From Archilochus colubris (Eukaryota; Chordata; Aves; Apodiformes; Trochilidae): a stretch of DNA of 64,000 nt. The stretch is taken from positions 3,139,163 to 3,203,162 of the forward strand of contig CM041090.1 in assembly GCA_023079485.1 (NCBI GenBank), in the 5' to 3' direction. The notes beneath the pieces were generated by a model. The model was not told the origin of the DNA, ran no database searches, and was given only the letters and a program-made list of their open reading frames with translations. Shown here one piece after another: positions 26,673 through 37,300 of the stretch. Made by a program: the position numbers and the translations under genes. Numbering within the stretch: the stretch's first letter is position 1; each line of letters starts with the position of its first letter.

Positions 26673-26900
26673 CTCGGCGCTGCGGGCGCGGGGGGCCCGC
26701 CTCGGCGTCGGGGAGCCCGCTCCGCCCGGGGAGGGGACGGGGGGAAGGAGGGGGGGAGCCCGGCTGGCTGCGCCCTCCCTCCCCGCCGGCCCCGCTGGCT
26801 AGTCCCAGGCGAGGACGGGTCCCGGGGCCGGGCCGGGCTCGGCGGAGGCGGCGGCGGCGGCTCCCTCCCTCCCGGCCGTGACCACCATCTTATTAGCACA
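26673..26900 (-). other. PRDM11: PRDM11 exon 1, likely 5' UTR (5' end approximate)
   Basis: The minus strand has a consensus donor (CCGAG|GTGAGT) at 26,673/26,672 in the CpG island, and the next minus exon with a good acceptor is PRDM11 exon 2. Splicing here to exon 2 gives ...GCG CCG AGA ACA TGA, which closes the upstream frame, so exon 1 is non-coding with respect to PRDM11. The transcription start is not visible. I place it near or just upstream of 26,900 because YY1-like ATGG motifs usually lie just inside the first exon. This is inference from context. Confidence 0.55.
26799..26888 (-). CDS. Possible upstream ORF in PRDM11 exon 1 (29 codons)
   Basis: The minus ATG at 26,888-26,886 (G at +4) opens a frame of 29 codons starting MVVTAGREG, followed by Ala- and Pro-rich residues, and stops at TAG 26,801-26,799. 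It ends well before the donor at 26,672. If exon 1 reaches this far upstream it could lower translation of PRDM11. It may equally be chance in GC-rich sequence. Confidence 0.3.
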   Translation of the reverse strand: MVVTAGREGAAAAASAEPGPAPGPVLAWD

Positions 26901-27659
26901 GGAAATGACATGGAGAACGGAAGAGAGGGGCGTTCGGGGGCCGAGCCCGGGGACCCCCCGAATCGGGGGGGAGGCGCCGCCGGCCCGCGCGGTCCGGTCC
27001 GGCCCGGCCCGCCAGGGCTCTCCCGGGGGCCGTGGTGCTCCCGCCTTCCTTCCAAATACCCGAGATGGAAAGAGAGGAAGGGGGGGGGAAATTAATTACA
27101 AACCCAAAAAGCCGCAGAAAGCAGGGAAAAAAAATAATTAGATAAAAATGATAAATAAACAGAAAAAGCCAAGCAAACCCAAACCGCCCCCCCCCCCGGT
27201 TCCCACCTCCTGCTCCGGAGCCTGCGAGTTCCGCGGGGAGCCGGCGGCGATCCGGCCAGGGGTTCGGGGGGTGCTCTTAAGGACAAAACCCCCTTGGGGC
27301 AGAACGCGGGGGGAGCCGCTGGCCGAGGGGACCCGGCCCGGCGGAGCCGCTGGGCTCCCCCCCCAAGGCGCTGTCTCGGCCACCGGCACCACCCCCGCCA
27401 CCTGCCACCGCCCGGCACCCCGCCGAGCGGCACCGAACCGCCCGCCCGCACCCTCGGGTCGCCCGCCTCCGGGGGACGGCGGTGAGACGTGCCCCCCGCC
27501 CCGGGGACGTGCCCCGGGGCTCCTCTGCCTGGCAGGGAAAGAACCGGGGCGGGCCCCTCTCCCGGCGGCAGGAGCCGGCCGGTGCGCTCCTCTTATCGCC
27601 CGGCTGGAGCCTCATTGCCCTCTGCCAGCAGGAGAGAGTGGATGTAAAGAAGCGGTGGC

Positions 27660-28960
27660 TCCCTGGAGCTCAGAGGAGTCGTGTTGCGGATTTTCCCCCC
27701 CCACCACCTTCCCCTCTAAAAAACAAACAAACAAAAAACAACCAACCCCCCCGCTCCTCCGAAAAGCAACACCAACAAACCCTACCCCGGAGCTCAGTGC
27801 TGAAATTACGGGCAGCGTGAGGGATGGTAAAAAGTAGGCATAATTTAATAAGCAGAGGAAGCATGTCTCACCAATAAAACAAATTCTAAATAAAACCATC
27901 TGCAAGCACTAAATTTGAAACAATGCAAACTGTTGGGCTGCTTTGCCAGAAGAGGCACGGTGGGGGGTAAAGAGAGGGGTGGATAAGTAGCCATAATTTT
28001 CCAGTTCCTTTGGTTGACAATGGAGTTGGATGTGAACAGGGCTGTGGTGACAATGTGCATGCTTGGGTACTTGGAACTGCTTCCCTTTTCCTGCAGCCCT
28101 GAGAAATACCCTCTTCTGCAGTCCCCAAGAAACAAAATTCTTTCCACACTGAGGTGCCTTCTATGAAATGATGGTGTGGAGAGGAAAAAAAAACCTAAGC
28201 GAGGGCAGAAAGTGAAAAAAGGACATAATAACCCAAGCAAAAGAGGGGCCCACTTCTGCCATTCCTGAGCTGCTTCCTCTGCTGTCACGGAGAGTCTGGG
28301 GGGTGACAGGACTTCAGGATATATCACTTAAGCTGGCAGATGATACTCCGTCTGACAAAGCAAGGAGGAAGGTGATCAACTCGTGTTCAAAACAAGCTGG
28401 CTTTGCAAAAAGCAGGCAGTGTGGCACAGCTGATTATTGGAAGCCGAAATGAGTGTCATTCACCAGACCTCCAGCTGTGGTCCGCTTTTTGTTCCTCTTT
28501 TCCAACCTCTCCAAGAGGATTCCTGCTCAGAGGGTGAACGTGCTGTGTAATTTTACCCCTTCCAGTAATCACGGGGAGATGGACTTTGAGGCACTTACAC
28601 TTGCCTAGGAAAGACATACCATAAGCTGTCAGCACCTTCAGACTCCTCAGAAATATTAGAGATCCTAATAGAGCTGCCCTGGTTTGCAGTTTCTGCCCGT
28701 GTGCTGAAATGGGTGAGAACACGAAGCTGGCAGCAAGGGTGACAATGGGCTTGTAAATATGACTGATGAGTGACCCGAGAGGAAAAAGAATAATTAAAAA
28801 TGATGCAAACGAACACTGAGTGCCACGCTAATTTGGAGGCATGTTTTATTGTAGCTGTTGTAGTCTAAGGCTGTAAGAGCAGGCTGAAAGGGAGGCATAA
28901 AGCTTTTATTTATAATGTAAGTACAATATAAATAACAGCTATCATGACTCCTTGTAAAAG
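27660..28960. other. Upstream flank of PRDM11, no gene seen
   Basis: This is AT-richer sequence between the CpG island and block A. Nothing recognisable was found. A divergent transcript from the island cannot be excluded. Confidence 0.5.
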
Positions 28961-29032
28961 ACAAGCATGCTAATTTATTGGGAGGGAGTTACCCTGTCTT
29001 AATGTGTGTCTGTTGTCTCTAAACATGTAATA

Positions 29033-29310
29033 GTCATAGAATCATAGAATCATAGAACTGTCTGGGTTGGAAGGGACCTCAGAGATCATCAAGTCCAACC
29101 CTTTTACCACCGTTGCAGTTCCCAGCCCATGGCACTCAGTGCCACATCCAGTCTCTTTTGAAATATCTCCAGGGACGGAGAATCCACTACTTCCCTGGGC
29201 AGCCCATTCCAATGTCTGATCACCCTCTCTGTAAAGAAATTCTTTCTAATATCTAACTTAAATTTCCCCTGGCATAACTTAAGACCATGCCCTCTTGTCT
29301 TGTCTTGTCG
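29033..29310 (-). mobile_element. CR1 LINE 3' end within block A
   Basis: Three CATAGAATCA-type units, then GGTTGGAAGGGACCTCAGAG and the usual CR1 3' region, truncated after ...CCCTCTTGTCTTG. It has ACTGTCTGGG where the block A' copy has ATTGGCTGGG, and TTTTACCACCG where A' has TTGATCCACTCC. Confidence 0.92.
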
Positions 29311-29473
29311 TGTCATAAAATCCAGTGAAGAGGATTTTTTTGTGTCTTTTCTGTCTAGAAGCTCATTACCCAACGAACACAGTGCAATCTTTTACTCTTT
29401 TTGCAAAAATCTTATCTTTGGGGCTCCTTCCTTCCTTAACAAACTGCCCCTTTGCTTGTTAAGAAGATGCAGC

Positions 29474-29495
29474 TTTTTTTTTTTTTTTTTTTTTT
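29474..29495. repeat. Poly(T) run in block A
   Basis: A run of 22 T. The A' copy at 33,635-33,655 has 21 T. Confidence 0.95.
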
Positions 29496-30405
29496 AATGA
29501 GTTCTTCAGCACTTTTACCTTGCTGGTCTTGCTAATATACAGCCTCCCCCCCTCCATCACCCACTGCAGTCCCCTTCTGTCTCAGAAAACACATCCCTTA
29601 GGAATGAGGTAATGAGATGTCAACTTTCCAGTATTAGGCTGTCCAATCTGTTCCTCTATGAAATACTGGATAGTCTTCCAAAGAGGCAAAAGGGTTCTTC
29701 TACTGATGCTGAGTAGAAAAAAAATAAAAAAAAAACCCAAACAAGTGCAAAAATGGCTAAAACAGAATGCAGCTCGTCAAGAGTTATATGATCTTCAGAG
29801 ATTGAGATGCTGGGAGTCAGCAGGTGCCCCTGCCACAGCAACAGAACCTCAACCCCTGCAGCAGAAGTGACTGGGTGTATTCTGAGCAATGAGCATGGCA
29901 TTCCCTAAAAACACTCAGTGCCTGAAGCCCAGCACTGCAGAGAGGGTCAGGACCTGTGTTTGGGATGTTTTGTGCTTGGGATGTTTTGGGGTGGTGCTGC
30001 GTCCCCTGGTTGTCTCCAACAGGTGCCCGAGGAGAGGTAGAAAAGTGCCCAGGTTCTTCTGTACAGCAGCTGTCACAGCAGTGAATATAAGATTGTCAAC
30101 ATCCTGCATAACCACTCGGTACCAAGAGGCTGGCATCTGCTTCCCAGGCTTCGAGGAACACTCGAGGAATGTTGGGGCCAGGCTGTCTCTTCCTCCAGGA
30201 AAAGGCTCTTGGTTGCCAGCAGAAAGGAAAAAAACCATTGCTATGGCCCAGACCAACACCTTTCCTGCTCACAGAAAGGACTCAGATCTGCAGGATGATC
30301 GTGCTGATGCTCTCAGTGTGATGTTGGCTGGCTGTAAGAGTCTGCTAAAATAGCTTTTAATGTCCCAAACACTGGTTTTAGAAGTCACAGCAAAATTAGT
30401 GACGT

Positions 30406-30850
30406 TTCGCTTTCCTTTCCTTTCCTTTCCTTTCCTTTCCTTTCCTTTCCTTTCCTTTCCTTTCCTTTCCTTTCCTTTCCTTTCCTTTCCTTTCCTTTCC
30501 TTTCCTTTCCTTTCCTTTCCTTTCCTTTCCTTTCCTTTCCTTTCCTTTCCCTTCCTTTCCTTTCCTTTCCTTTCCTTTCCCTTCCTTTCCTTTCCCTTCC
30601 CTTCCTTTCCCTTCCCTTCCTTTCCTTTCCTTTCCTTTCCTTTCCTTTCCTTTCCTTTCCTTTCCTTTCCTTTCCTTTCCTTTCCCTTCCTTTCCTTTCC
30701 TTTCCTTTCCCTTCCTTTCCCTTCCTTTCCTTTCCCTTCCTTTCCTTTCCTTTCCTTTCCTTTCCTTTCCTTTCCTTTCCTTTCCTTTCCTTTCCTTTCC
30801 TTTCCTTTCCTTTCCTTTCCTTTCCTTTCCTTTCCTTTCCTTTCCTTTCC
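30406..30850. repeat. Long (TTTCC)n pyrimidine array, copy 1
   Basis: About 445 bp of near-pure TTTCC units with scattered TTCCC variants, followed by a CTCCTTTCTTCT-type degenerate polypyrimidine tail to about 30,943. It contains no purines on the plus strand until the tail. It is a mirror-repeat polypyrimidine tract of the kind that can adopt triplex DNA. It marks the junction of blocks A and B. Plus-strand open frames of repeating FPFLS are artefacts of the repeat. Confidence 0.95.
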
Positions 30851-31655
30851 TTCTCCTTTCTTCTCCTTTTCCTTCTCCTTTCTATTCTTCTCCTTCTCCT
30901 TTCTTCTCCTTTTCCTTCTCCTTTCTTTTCTTTTTTTTTTCTAAAGTAGAAAATCTGTTATTTTCTCACAGAATTAAAAACAAATTCTTTGGAGAATAAC
31001 CATCTTTTTCTGCCCTTGCAGCTGTCAGAAACGTGTGGCTACTCCTACTTTTACTTTGGAGAATTAAGAATTAAACCAAAGTGTGTCATAAAATTAGCCA
31101 CTCATTTATGCAGGACCTAGATTAAAACCAATTTTGTTTTGGACTGCTACAGAAATTTCATTCCCAGTTCCCTCTGGGCCACTCAGTTGCTGTCCCTACC
31201 ATTAGACAAAGCATAAAGGAGGAAATGAAATATTAAAAGGCAAGTCCATTCATTTTATGCTCCATTAGGAACACATTAACTAACAAACAGTAATGATTGT
31301 GTTTACCAGGGAGTAAAAAAAAAAAAGAATCTATTTTCAAACAAACTCTCTTCAAGCTTCCTAAAGATTCTGCAGGAGGAATTACAGCTTTTTATTATTT
31401 TATTATTTACAGCATCAAGTGGAGGGTCCTGAGCTGGCCTGGAGCTTGCAAACTCAAGCAACTAAAACAGGCTGGGGCAATGCAGAGCCCAGGGTGGGCT
31501 AGTAAGATACCTGACCACTAAAATGGCTACCAGCACACTAACTACCTATTTTAGAGCTAATTTCAGTACCCATTTGCTACAAAACTCTCATTTCTGGGCC
31601 ATCTTCCTCTGTGCTGCATGAGCATCTGAAACGATTCCCCACATGGTTCTTAACC

Positions 31656-32717
31656 CCTGTGCTGGGTTAGGAACTGGCTGGAGGGCCGGGCCCAGAGAGT
31701 GGTGCTGAACGGGGCTGCATCAAAATGGCGGCTGGTCACCTGTGGTGTCCCCCAGGGATCAGTGTTGGGCCCAGTGCTGTTTAATATCTTTATTGATGAT
31801 TTAGATGAGGGGATTGAGTCCATCATCAGCAAATTCGCAGACGACACTAAGATGGGGGGAAGTGTGGATCAGCTGGAAGGCAGGAGGGCTCTGCAGAGGG
31901 ACCTGGACAGACTGGAGAGTTGGGCTGATTCCAATGGGATGAGGTTCAACACGGCCAAGTGCCGGGTCCTGCACTTTGGCCACAACAACCCCATGGGGAG
32001 CTCCAGGCTGGGCACAGAGTGGCTGAGAGGGCAGAAAGGGACCTGGGAGTCTGGATTGCCAGGAAGCTGAACATGAGCCAGCAGTGTGCCCAGGTGGCCA
32101 AGAAGGCCAATGGCATCCTGGCCTGTATCAGGAACAGCGTGGCCAGCAGGTCCAGGAAGTGATTCTGCCCCTGTGCTCAGCCCTGGTGAGGCCACAGCTT
32201 GAGTCCTGTGTCCAGTTCTGGGCCCCCAGTTCAGGAAGGAGATTGAGGTGCTGGAGCAGGTCCAAAGGAGGGCAACCAGGCTGGTGAAGGGACTCGAGCA
32301 CAGACCCTATGAGGAGAGGCTGAGGGAGCTGGGGGTGTTCAGCCTGGAGAAGAGGAGGCTCAGAGGAGACCTCATCGCTGCTCTACAACTCCCTGAAAGG
32401 AGGTTGGAGCCAGGGGGTTGGGCTCTTTTGCCAGACGACTTTCAACAAGACAAGAGGGCAGGGTCTCAAGTTGTGCCAGGAGATTTAGGTTGGAGATTAG
32501 AAAGAATTTCTTTCTGGAGAGAGTGATCAGCCATTGGAATGGGCTGCCCAGGGAAGTAGTGGATTCTCCGTGTCTGGAGATATTTCAAAAGAGACTGGAT
32601 GTGGCACTCAGTGCCATGGGCTGGGAACCGCAGCGGGAGTGGATCAAGGGTTGGACTTGATGATCTCTGAGGTCCCTTCCAACCCAGCCAATTCTATGAT
32701 TCTATGATTCTATGATA
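31656..32717 (+). mobile_element. CR1 LINE, 3' half with partial reverse transcriptase, in block B
   Basis: It begins at CTGTGCTGGGTTAGGAAC. The frame reads the CR1 RT palm ([20 protein letters not shown] and FADDTK), then the ORF2 C-terminus ([54 protein letters not shown]). It ends in three TTCTATGA units. Frameshifts break the ORF, so it is not autonomous. The 5' truncation point is the same as in block B'. It keeps the GCCAAGTGCCGGGTCCTGCA stretch that B' lacks. Confidence 0.93.
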
Positions 32718-32739
32718 CCCACAGTCTCTGAAGGGCTCT

Positions 32740-33116
32740 TGGTTTCCAAACCAGGAGAAGATGAACCACATCCTATCAGATAGATGGCACCAAGATGTGG
32801 CAGTCCTGTATCTATGCCTTTATATTTTAATATTTACTTCTGGAAATCTTTTGGGCAATATTTTTCTACTACATTCTATCAGATAGAAGGTATCAAAATA
32901 TGGCAGTCTCAAATCCATGCCTTTATATTTTAATTTTTACTTCTGGAAATGTTTTGAGCAATGGTTTTCTACTACATTCTATCAGATAGGTGGTATCAAA
33001 ATAGGGCAGTCCCATTATCTATGCCTTTATATTTTAATTTTTTCTTCTGGAAATCTTTTTGGCTATGTTTTTCTACTACATCCTATCAGATATATCCACC
33101 AAGATATGGCAGTCCT
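32740..33116. repeat. ~103-bp tandem array with GATA palindromes, copy 1 (about 3.5 units)
   Basis: The phrase ATGCCTTTATATTTTAAT recurs at 32,814, 32,917 and 33,021 (period 103-104). CTATCAGATAG recurs at 32,773, 32,876 and 32,979, with CTATCAGATAT at 33,083. The units also share TTCTGGAAAT and TTTTTCTACTACAT. No known family was recognised. Confidence 0.92.
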
Positions 33117-33126
33117 TGTGTAAAAC

Positions 33127-34574
33127 ACAAGCATGCTAATTTATTGGGTGGGAGTTACCCTGTCTTAATGTGTGTCTGTTGTCTCTAAACATGTAATAGT
33201 CATAGAATCATAGAATTGGCTGGGTTGGAAGGGACCTCAGAGATCATCAAGTCCAACCCTTGATCCACTCCTGCTGCAGTTCCCAGCCCATGGCACTGAG
33301 TGCCACATCCAGTCTCTTTTGAAATATCTCCAGACACGGAGAATCCACTACTTCCCTGGGCAGCCCATTCCAATGTCTGATCACCCTCTCTGTAAAGAAA
33401 TTCTTTCTAATATCTAACTTAAATTTCCCCTGGCATAACTTAAGACCATGCCCTCTTGTCTTGTCTTGTCGTGTCATAAAATCCAGTGAAGAGGATTTTT
33501 TTGTGTCTTTTCTGTCTAGAAGCTCATTACCCAACGAACACAGTGCAATCTTTTACTCTTTTTGCAAAAATCTTATCTTTGGGGCTCCTTCCTTCCTTAA
33601 CAAACTGCCCCTTTGCTTGTTAAGAAGATGCAGCTTTTTTTTTTTTTTTTTTTTTAATGAGTTCTTCAGCACTTTTACCTTGCTGGTCTTGCTAATATAC
33701 AGCCTCCCCCCCTCCATCACCCACTGCAGTCCCCTTCTGTCTCAGAAAACACATCCCTTAGGAATGAGGTAATGAGATGTCAACTTTCCAGTATTAGGCT
33801 GTCCAATCTGTTCCTCTATGAAATACTGGATAGTCTTCCAAAGAGGCAAAAGGGTTCTTCTACTGATGCTGAGTAGAAAAAAAATAAAAAAAAAACCCAA
33901 ACAAGTGCAAAAATGGCTAAAACAGAATGCAGCTCGTCAAGAGTTATATGATCTTCAGAGATTGAGATGCTGGGAGTCAGCAGGTGCCCCTGCCACAGCA
34001 ACAGAACCTCAACCCCTGCAGCAGAAGTGACTGGGTGTATTCTGAGCAATGAGCATGGCATTCCCTAAAAACACTCAGTGCCTGAAGCCCAGCACTGCAG
34101 AGAGGGTCAGGACCTGTGTTTGGGATGTTTTGTGCTTGGGATGTTTTGGGGTGGTGCTGCGTCCCCTGGTTGTCTCCAACAGGTGCCCGAGGAGAGGTAG
34201 AAAAGTGCCCAGGTTCTTCTGTACAGCAGCTGTCACAGCAGTGAATATAAGATTGTCAACATCCTGCATAACCACTCGGTACCAAGAGGCTGGCATCTGC
34301 TTCCCAGGCTTCGAGGAACACTCGAGGAATGTTGGGGCCAGGCTGTCTCTTCCTCCAGGAAAAGGCTCTTGGTTGCCAGCAGAAAGGAAAAAAACCATTG
34401 CTATGGCCCAGACCAACACCTTTCCTGCTCACAGAAAGGACTCAGATCTGCAGGATGATCGTGCTGATGCTCTCAGTGTGATGTTGGCTGGCTGTAAGAG
34501 TCTGCTAAAATAGCTTTTAATGTCCCAAACACTGGTTTTAGAAGTCACAGCAAAATTAGTGACGTTTCGCTTTC
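33127..34574. repeat. Duplicated block A, copy 2 (A')
   Basis: Second copy of block A, starting ACAAGCATGCTAATTTATTG and ending ACGTTTCGCTTTC. It follows the 103-bp array of block B directly (junction GCAGTCCTTGTGTAAAACAC). At its right end it continues into unique sequence (GTACCGACGG) where copy 1 enters the TTTCC array. Confidence 0.92.
33200..33475 (-). mobile_element. CR1 LINE 3' end within block A'
   Basis: CR1 3' tail and 3' region. It matches copy 1 exactly from about CTTCCCTGGGCAGCCC onward. Its tail-proximal about 130 bp instead resembles the 16.8-kb CR1 (TTGATCCACTCCTGCTGCAG and CCAGACACGG). Confidence 0.92.
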
Positions 34575-35572
34575 GTACCGACGGGTTGTTGGCTGGTGAG
34601 TTGGGATGGAGGATTTTTTTTTCCCTTTGAAAATCTGAAAACATCCCACAAAAGAAAAGAAAAAGGAAATTACATGACTGAGAAGGAAACTTGGCCAGAA
34701 ATCCATAGTTACAAATGACTGCAGCAGGGTGGGACAGGCCCCGAAAGAGGCATGGGGGAAGAGCTCTTCAAAGAGTGTTAACTCTGCCGAGCTGCAGCTT
34801 GTGTTTATTTCTGCTGTACAATAGAAGCAGGGATGACCTTTACCCAGCAGTGCTGTGTCTTTTCCTCACTGAGTTATGGGACTTTTCCCACTATTATTGG
34901 TAGGAGAAAATGAATGCTTTAGCAGCGCAGCACTCTCCGTGGGCTTTATGGATGTGTGGATGCCACTGCCTGATAAACCACCCCCCAAGGAGGCAGATAA
35001 GCATTGCTGAGTTCAGCAATAGGAAGCAAGAAATTTCTGGATGCAAACTTCTCCCCTTTTCTGCCTTCTCCAATCCCTGGCAGTTGTCCTGCTGCCCATC
35101 GAGCCCTTTTTAAGAAGGGAGAAACCTTCTCAACCTGAGCCTGCTCACCCCCTGGCCACAGCAGCTCTGATGGAGAGGAGGAAAAGGGCTACTGGTGAGG
35201 GTGAGATGATCCTGTCTGGAATATAGATCAGATTTTGTTCAGTGAGCCCTTTCCTCAAGATGCCTAAAAGGGGCATGGCTTGATAATCAAGATGCCACAG
35301 TGAAGCAGGAGAGTGGGGCCACTCCAGCAGGCATTATCCTTTAGGCTGGTACCACTGCCCTCTCTGAGCTGGCTACCTAACCCAGCAGAAAATGAGCCAA
35401 ACACCAGCAAAGAGGCTGGGATTGGGCTGCTGGAACTCTCCCATGGCAAGAGTGAGCCACTGGGTCAGCCTTGGCACCCATTGATGGGTGGGTGCTGCTG
35501 CTGGGGCTGCACAAAGCTGTTTGCTGGGCCATAAAATGGAGCAGGAGGGAGATGAACCAGGTTAAAGATAAT

Positions 35573-35635
35573 ACACAAAAAAAAGAAAAAAATAAAAAAA
35601 AAGGAAAAAAAGAGGAAAAAAAAAAAAAAAAAAGG
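35573..35635. repeat. A-rich simple repeat
   Basis: AAAAAGA/AAATAAAA-type run of about 60 bp, purine-only in its right half. Confidence 0.9.
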
Positions 35636-37114
35636 GAGGAAGCTGCTCAGTTATTGTAGCATTGGTGCTGGCATCTGGGTTGCCTTTTACCAAGCTCAGT
35701 GCCTGTGTTTCAGGCTGTGGGGCAAGCAGCAGGAACCAGCATCCAAACCAGAGCCAGAAACCCAGAGAACAAATGGCCTGCCCCATGCCAGTCCTGAAAT
35801 CTTTAGTCTAGGTGAGGCACATAAAAGCAGTGCCATTTTTAAACACCAGAAACTGAGACTTTGCAGTGGTGTGTTTTTCATGAGGAACCAGAGCTGCTTT
35901 TCCATCTGAAATGGTCTCTCTGTAGCTGGCCCAAAGACTGGAGAGTGAGGAATGGCTCCACTCACAAGCACTTGGAAAGCAAGTGGTTTGTTTCTAGGCA
36001 TCCATCACATGCTTTGGCAGTCCATAGGAATGTGCACTTCTGTATATCACAAGCAGCTACCCCATCTTGAGCCAAGTAGCTTGTGTTTAGCTATACAGCT
36101 CTCTCTAAAAAAAAAGGTACTGAGTGCTGATCCAAAGAAAGCGAGAGATAAAGAATTTCTCCTTCCTTTTGTCCTCACTCTCCTCATTCTGAAGTCTCTG
36201 TGTGAACTTGGCTGCATTCACCTTCTTGCCATTGGTTATTTTCATGGGGTTTTTTCATGCTTTTTTCTTCTTGGGAAGTTTTACCTGGGCTGTAGTGAAA
36301 ATATTTCTTTCTGGGTAAGGTAACAAATCGATCTCTTTAAACCTCTCAATGAAACATTTTTGTCCCTCCTCACAATGTTTTTCCAGTTTTTCTCTGACCC
36401 CAGTTCAAGTTTTTCAACATCCCTTTTAAAATATGGTTGCCTGAACCTCTCCAGGCAGCCTGGAGCCAACATAACAAAAAATACAGAATTATTCACATGT
36501 TCATTCCTTCTTACTACACTATTAGAATCACCTGAGTAGTTTATTCTGTCCTGACACTGCAGGTTCTCCATGAACAGTTTTTCCTTCTACCCTTTCCAGA
36601 GCTTCTGTTATCCAGAGGATGTTTTATCACTCCATGGGACTGGCCTGTTCCTGCATGGCGCTGCCTGCAAAACCCTTTTCTGGGAATGATGAGCCCAGGC
36701 TTCTGACATCAAGCACTCCAAGATCAGATAGCATTAACACTTCTTCTTCCCTGGCTTGCTGATCTTGATTGTCACCTGTGAATTTGATTAGCAGCAACTT
36801 CAACTTTCTAGTCAGTGGTTGAAATACTGAATAGTGAGATGTAAATACCCCTTCTTAGTAAGTTCCCCTGTCTGTGTTTGCTGGGGATTCTCCACTAAAA
36901 ATTGAGTTTTGAGATCCACAAGGAACCTGTACTTAAACTAGTTAATTGATGCCTTTTTACTATAAACCATGCTATTACAGTTTGATTAAAATGCTGTCAA
37001 TATTAAGTTGCTGTTAATATGCAGTTTCTTCCTACCCCGGGGGGTTTCTTGGTGCAACTGGCTTCAGAGAGAAAATATTTCTCTTATACACAGCTAGGTG
37101 GGTTTCTTTTGTTT

Positions 37115-37300
37115 AGGATGCACCCAATCTGAGTGCATCTCCCAGATGCTCTCAGGGAGGTGGTGGAGTCCCCATCCCTGTTTAAGGCTCCTTGAGATGT
37201 GGTGTTGGGGGGGATGTGGTTGAGGGGAGAACTTTGGAGAGCATGGTTGGACTCTGATCCTAAGGGTCTTTTCCAGCCTTGAAGATTCCAGTACCCTCTG
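37115..37300 (+). mobile_element. CR1 LINE 3' fragment (old)
   Basis: The sequence GGTGGTGGAGTCCCCATCCC, then TTGGACTCTGATCCTAAGGG and TCTTTTCCAGCCTTG has the order and wording of a diverged CR1 3' end on plus. The tail repeat is lost. Confidence 0.65.

Larger units (their letters stand above)
26040..27640. promoter_or_regulatory. CpG island, promoter of PRDM11
   Basis: A sharp rise in GC and CpG density begins near 26,040 and ends near 27,640, in two cores (about 26,180-26,900 and 27,180-27,640). It contains several Sp1-type GGGCGG/CCCGCCC boxes (for example about 26,230 and 26,323), a CCAAT box on the minus strand near 26,248 (plus strand GATTGG), YY1-like AAAATGGCTGC on the minus strand near 26,630-26,640, and AAGATGG near 26,886. 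No TATA box was seen. A minus-strand splice donor lies inside at 26,672. The island fits a broad housekeeping-type promoter and could fire in both directions. Promoter activity is inferred. Confidence 0.85.
28961..30414. repeat. Duplicated block A, copy 1
   Basis: The segment recurs at 33,127-34,574. From about 29,190 to 30,414 the two copies look identical apart from one base in a poly(T) run (22 against 21). The left about 230 bp, including part of a CR1, differs at many sites. The block includes a CR1 3' end (29,033-29,310), a poly(T) run (29,474-29,495) and about 0.9 kb of unique sequence. It runs directly into a TTTCC array. Confidence 0.92.
30411..33116. repeat. Duplicated block B, copy 1
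   Basis: The order is TTTCC array, unique sequence (30,944-31,655), CR1 3' half on plus (31,656-32,717), then a ~103-bp tandem array (about 32,740-33,116). It recurs at 39,451-41,852. The unique parts differ by only about 1-3% by eye, but the CR1 parts differ far more. Confidence 0.92.

Noticed and set aside
26266..27837. Several long frames on both strands in the CpG island
   Set aside because: Open only because stop codons are rare in GC-rich DNA. Pro-, Arg- and Gly-rich with no domains.
29656..30353. Frames of 70-154 codons found identically in A and A'
   Set aside because: They repeat only because the DNA is duplicated. No domain, and similar-sized frames are open on both strands.
30360..30944. 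194-codon frame of repeating FPFLS
   Set aside because: It is a translation of the TTTCC microsatellite, not a protein.
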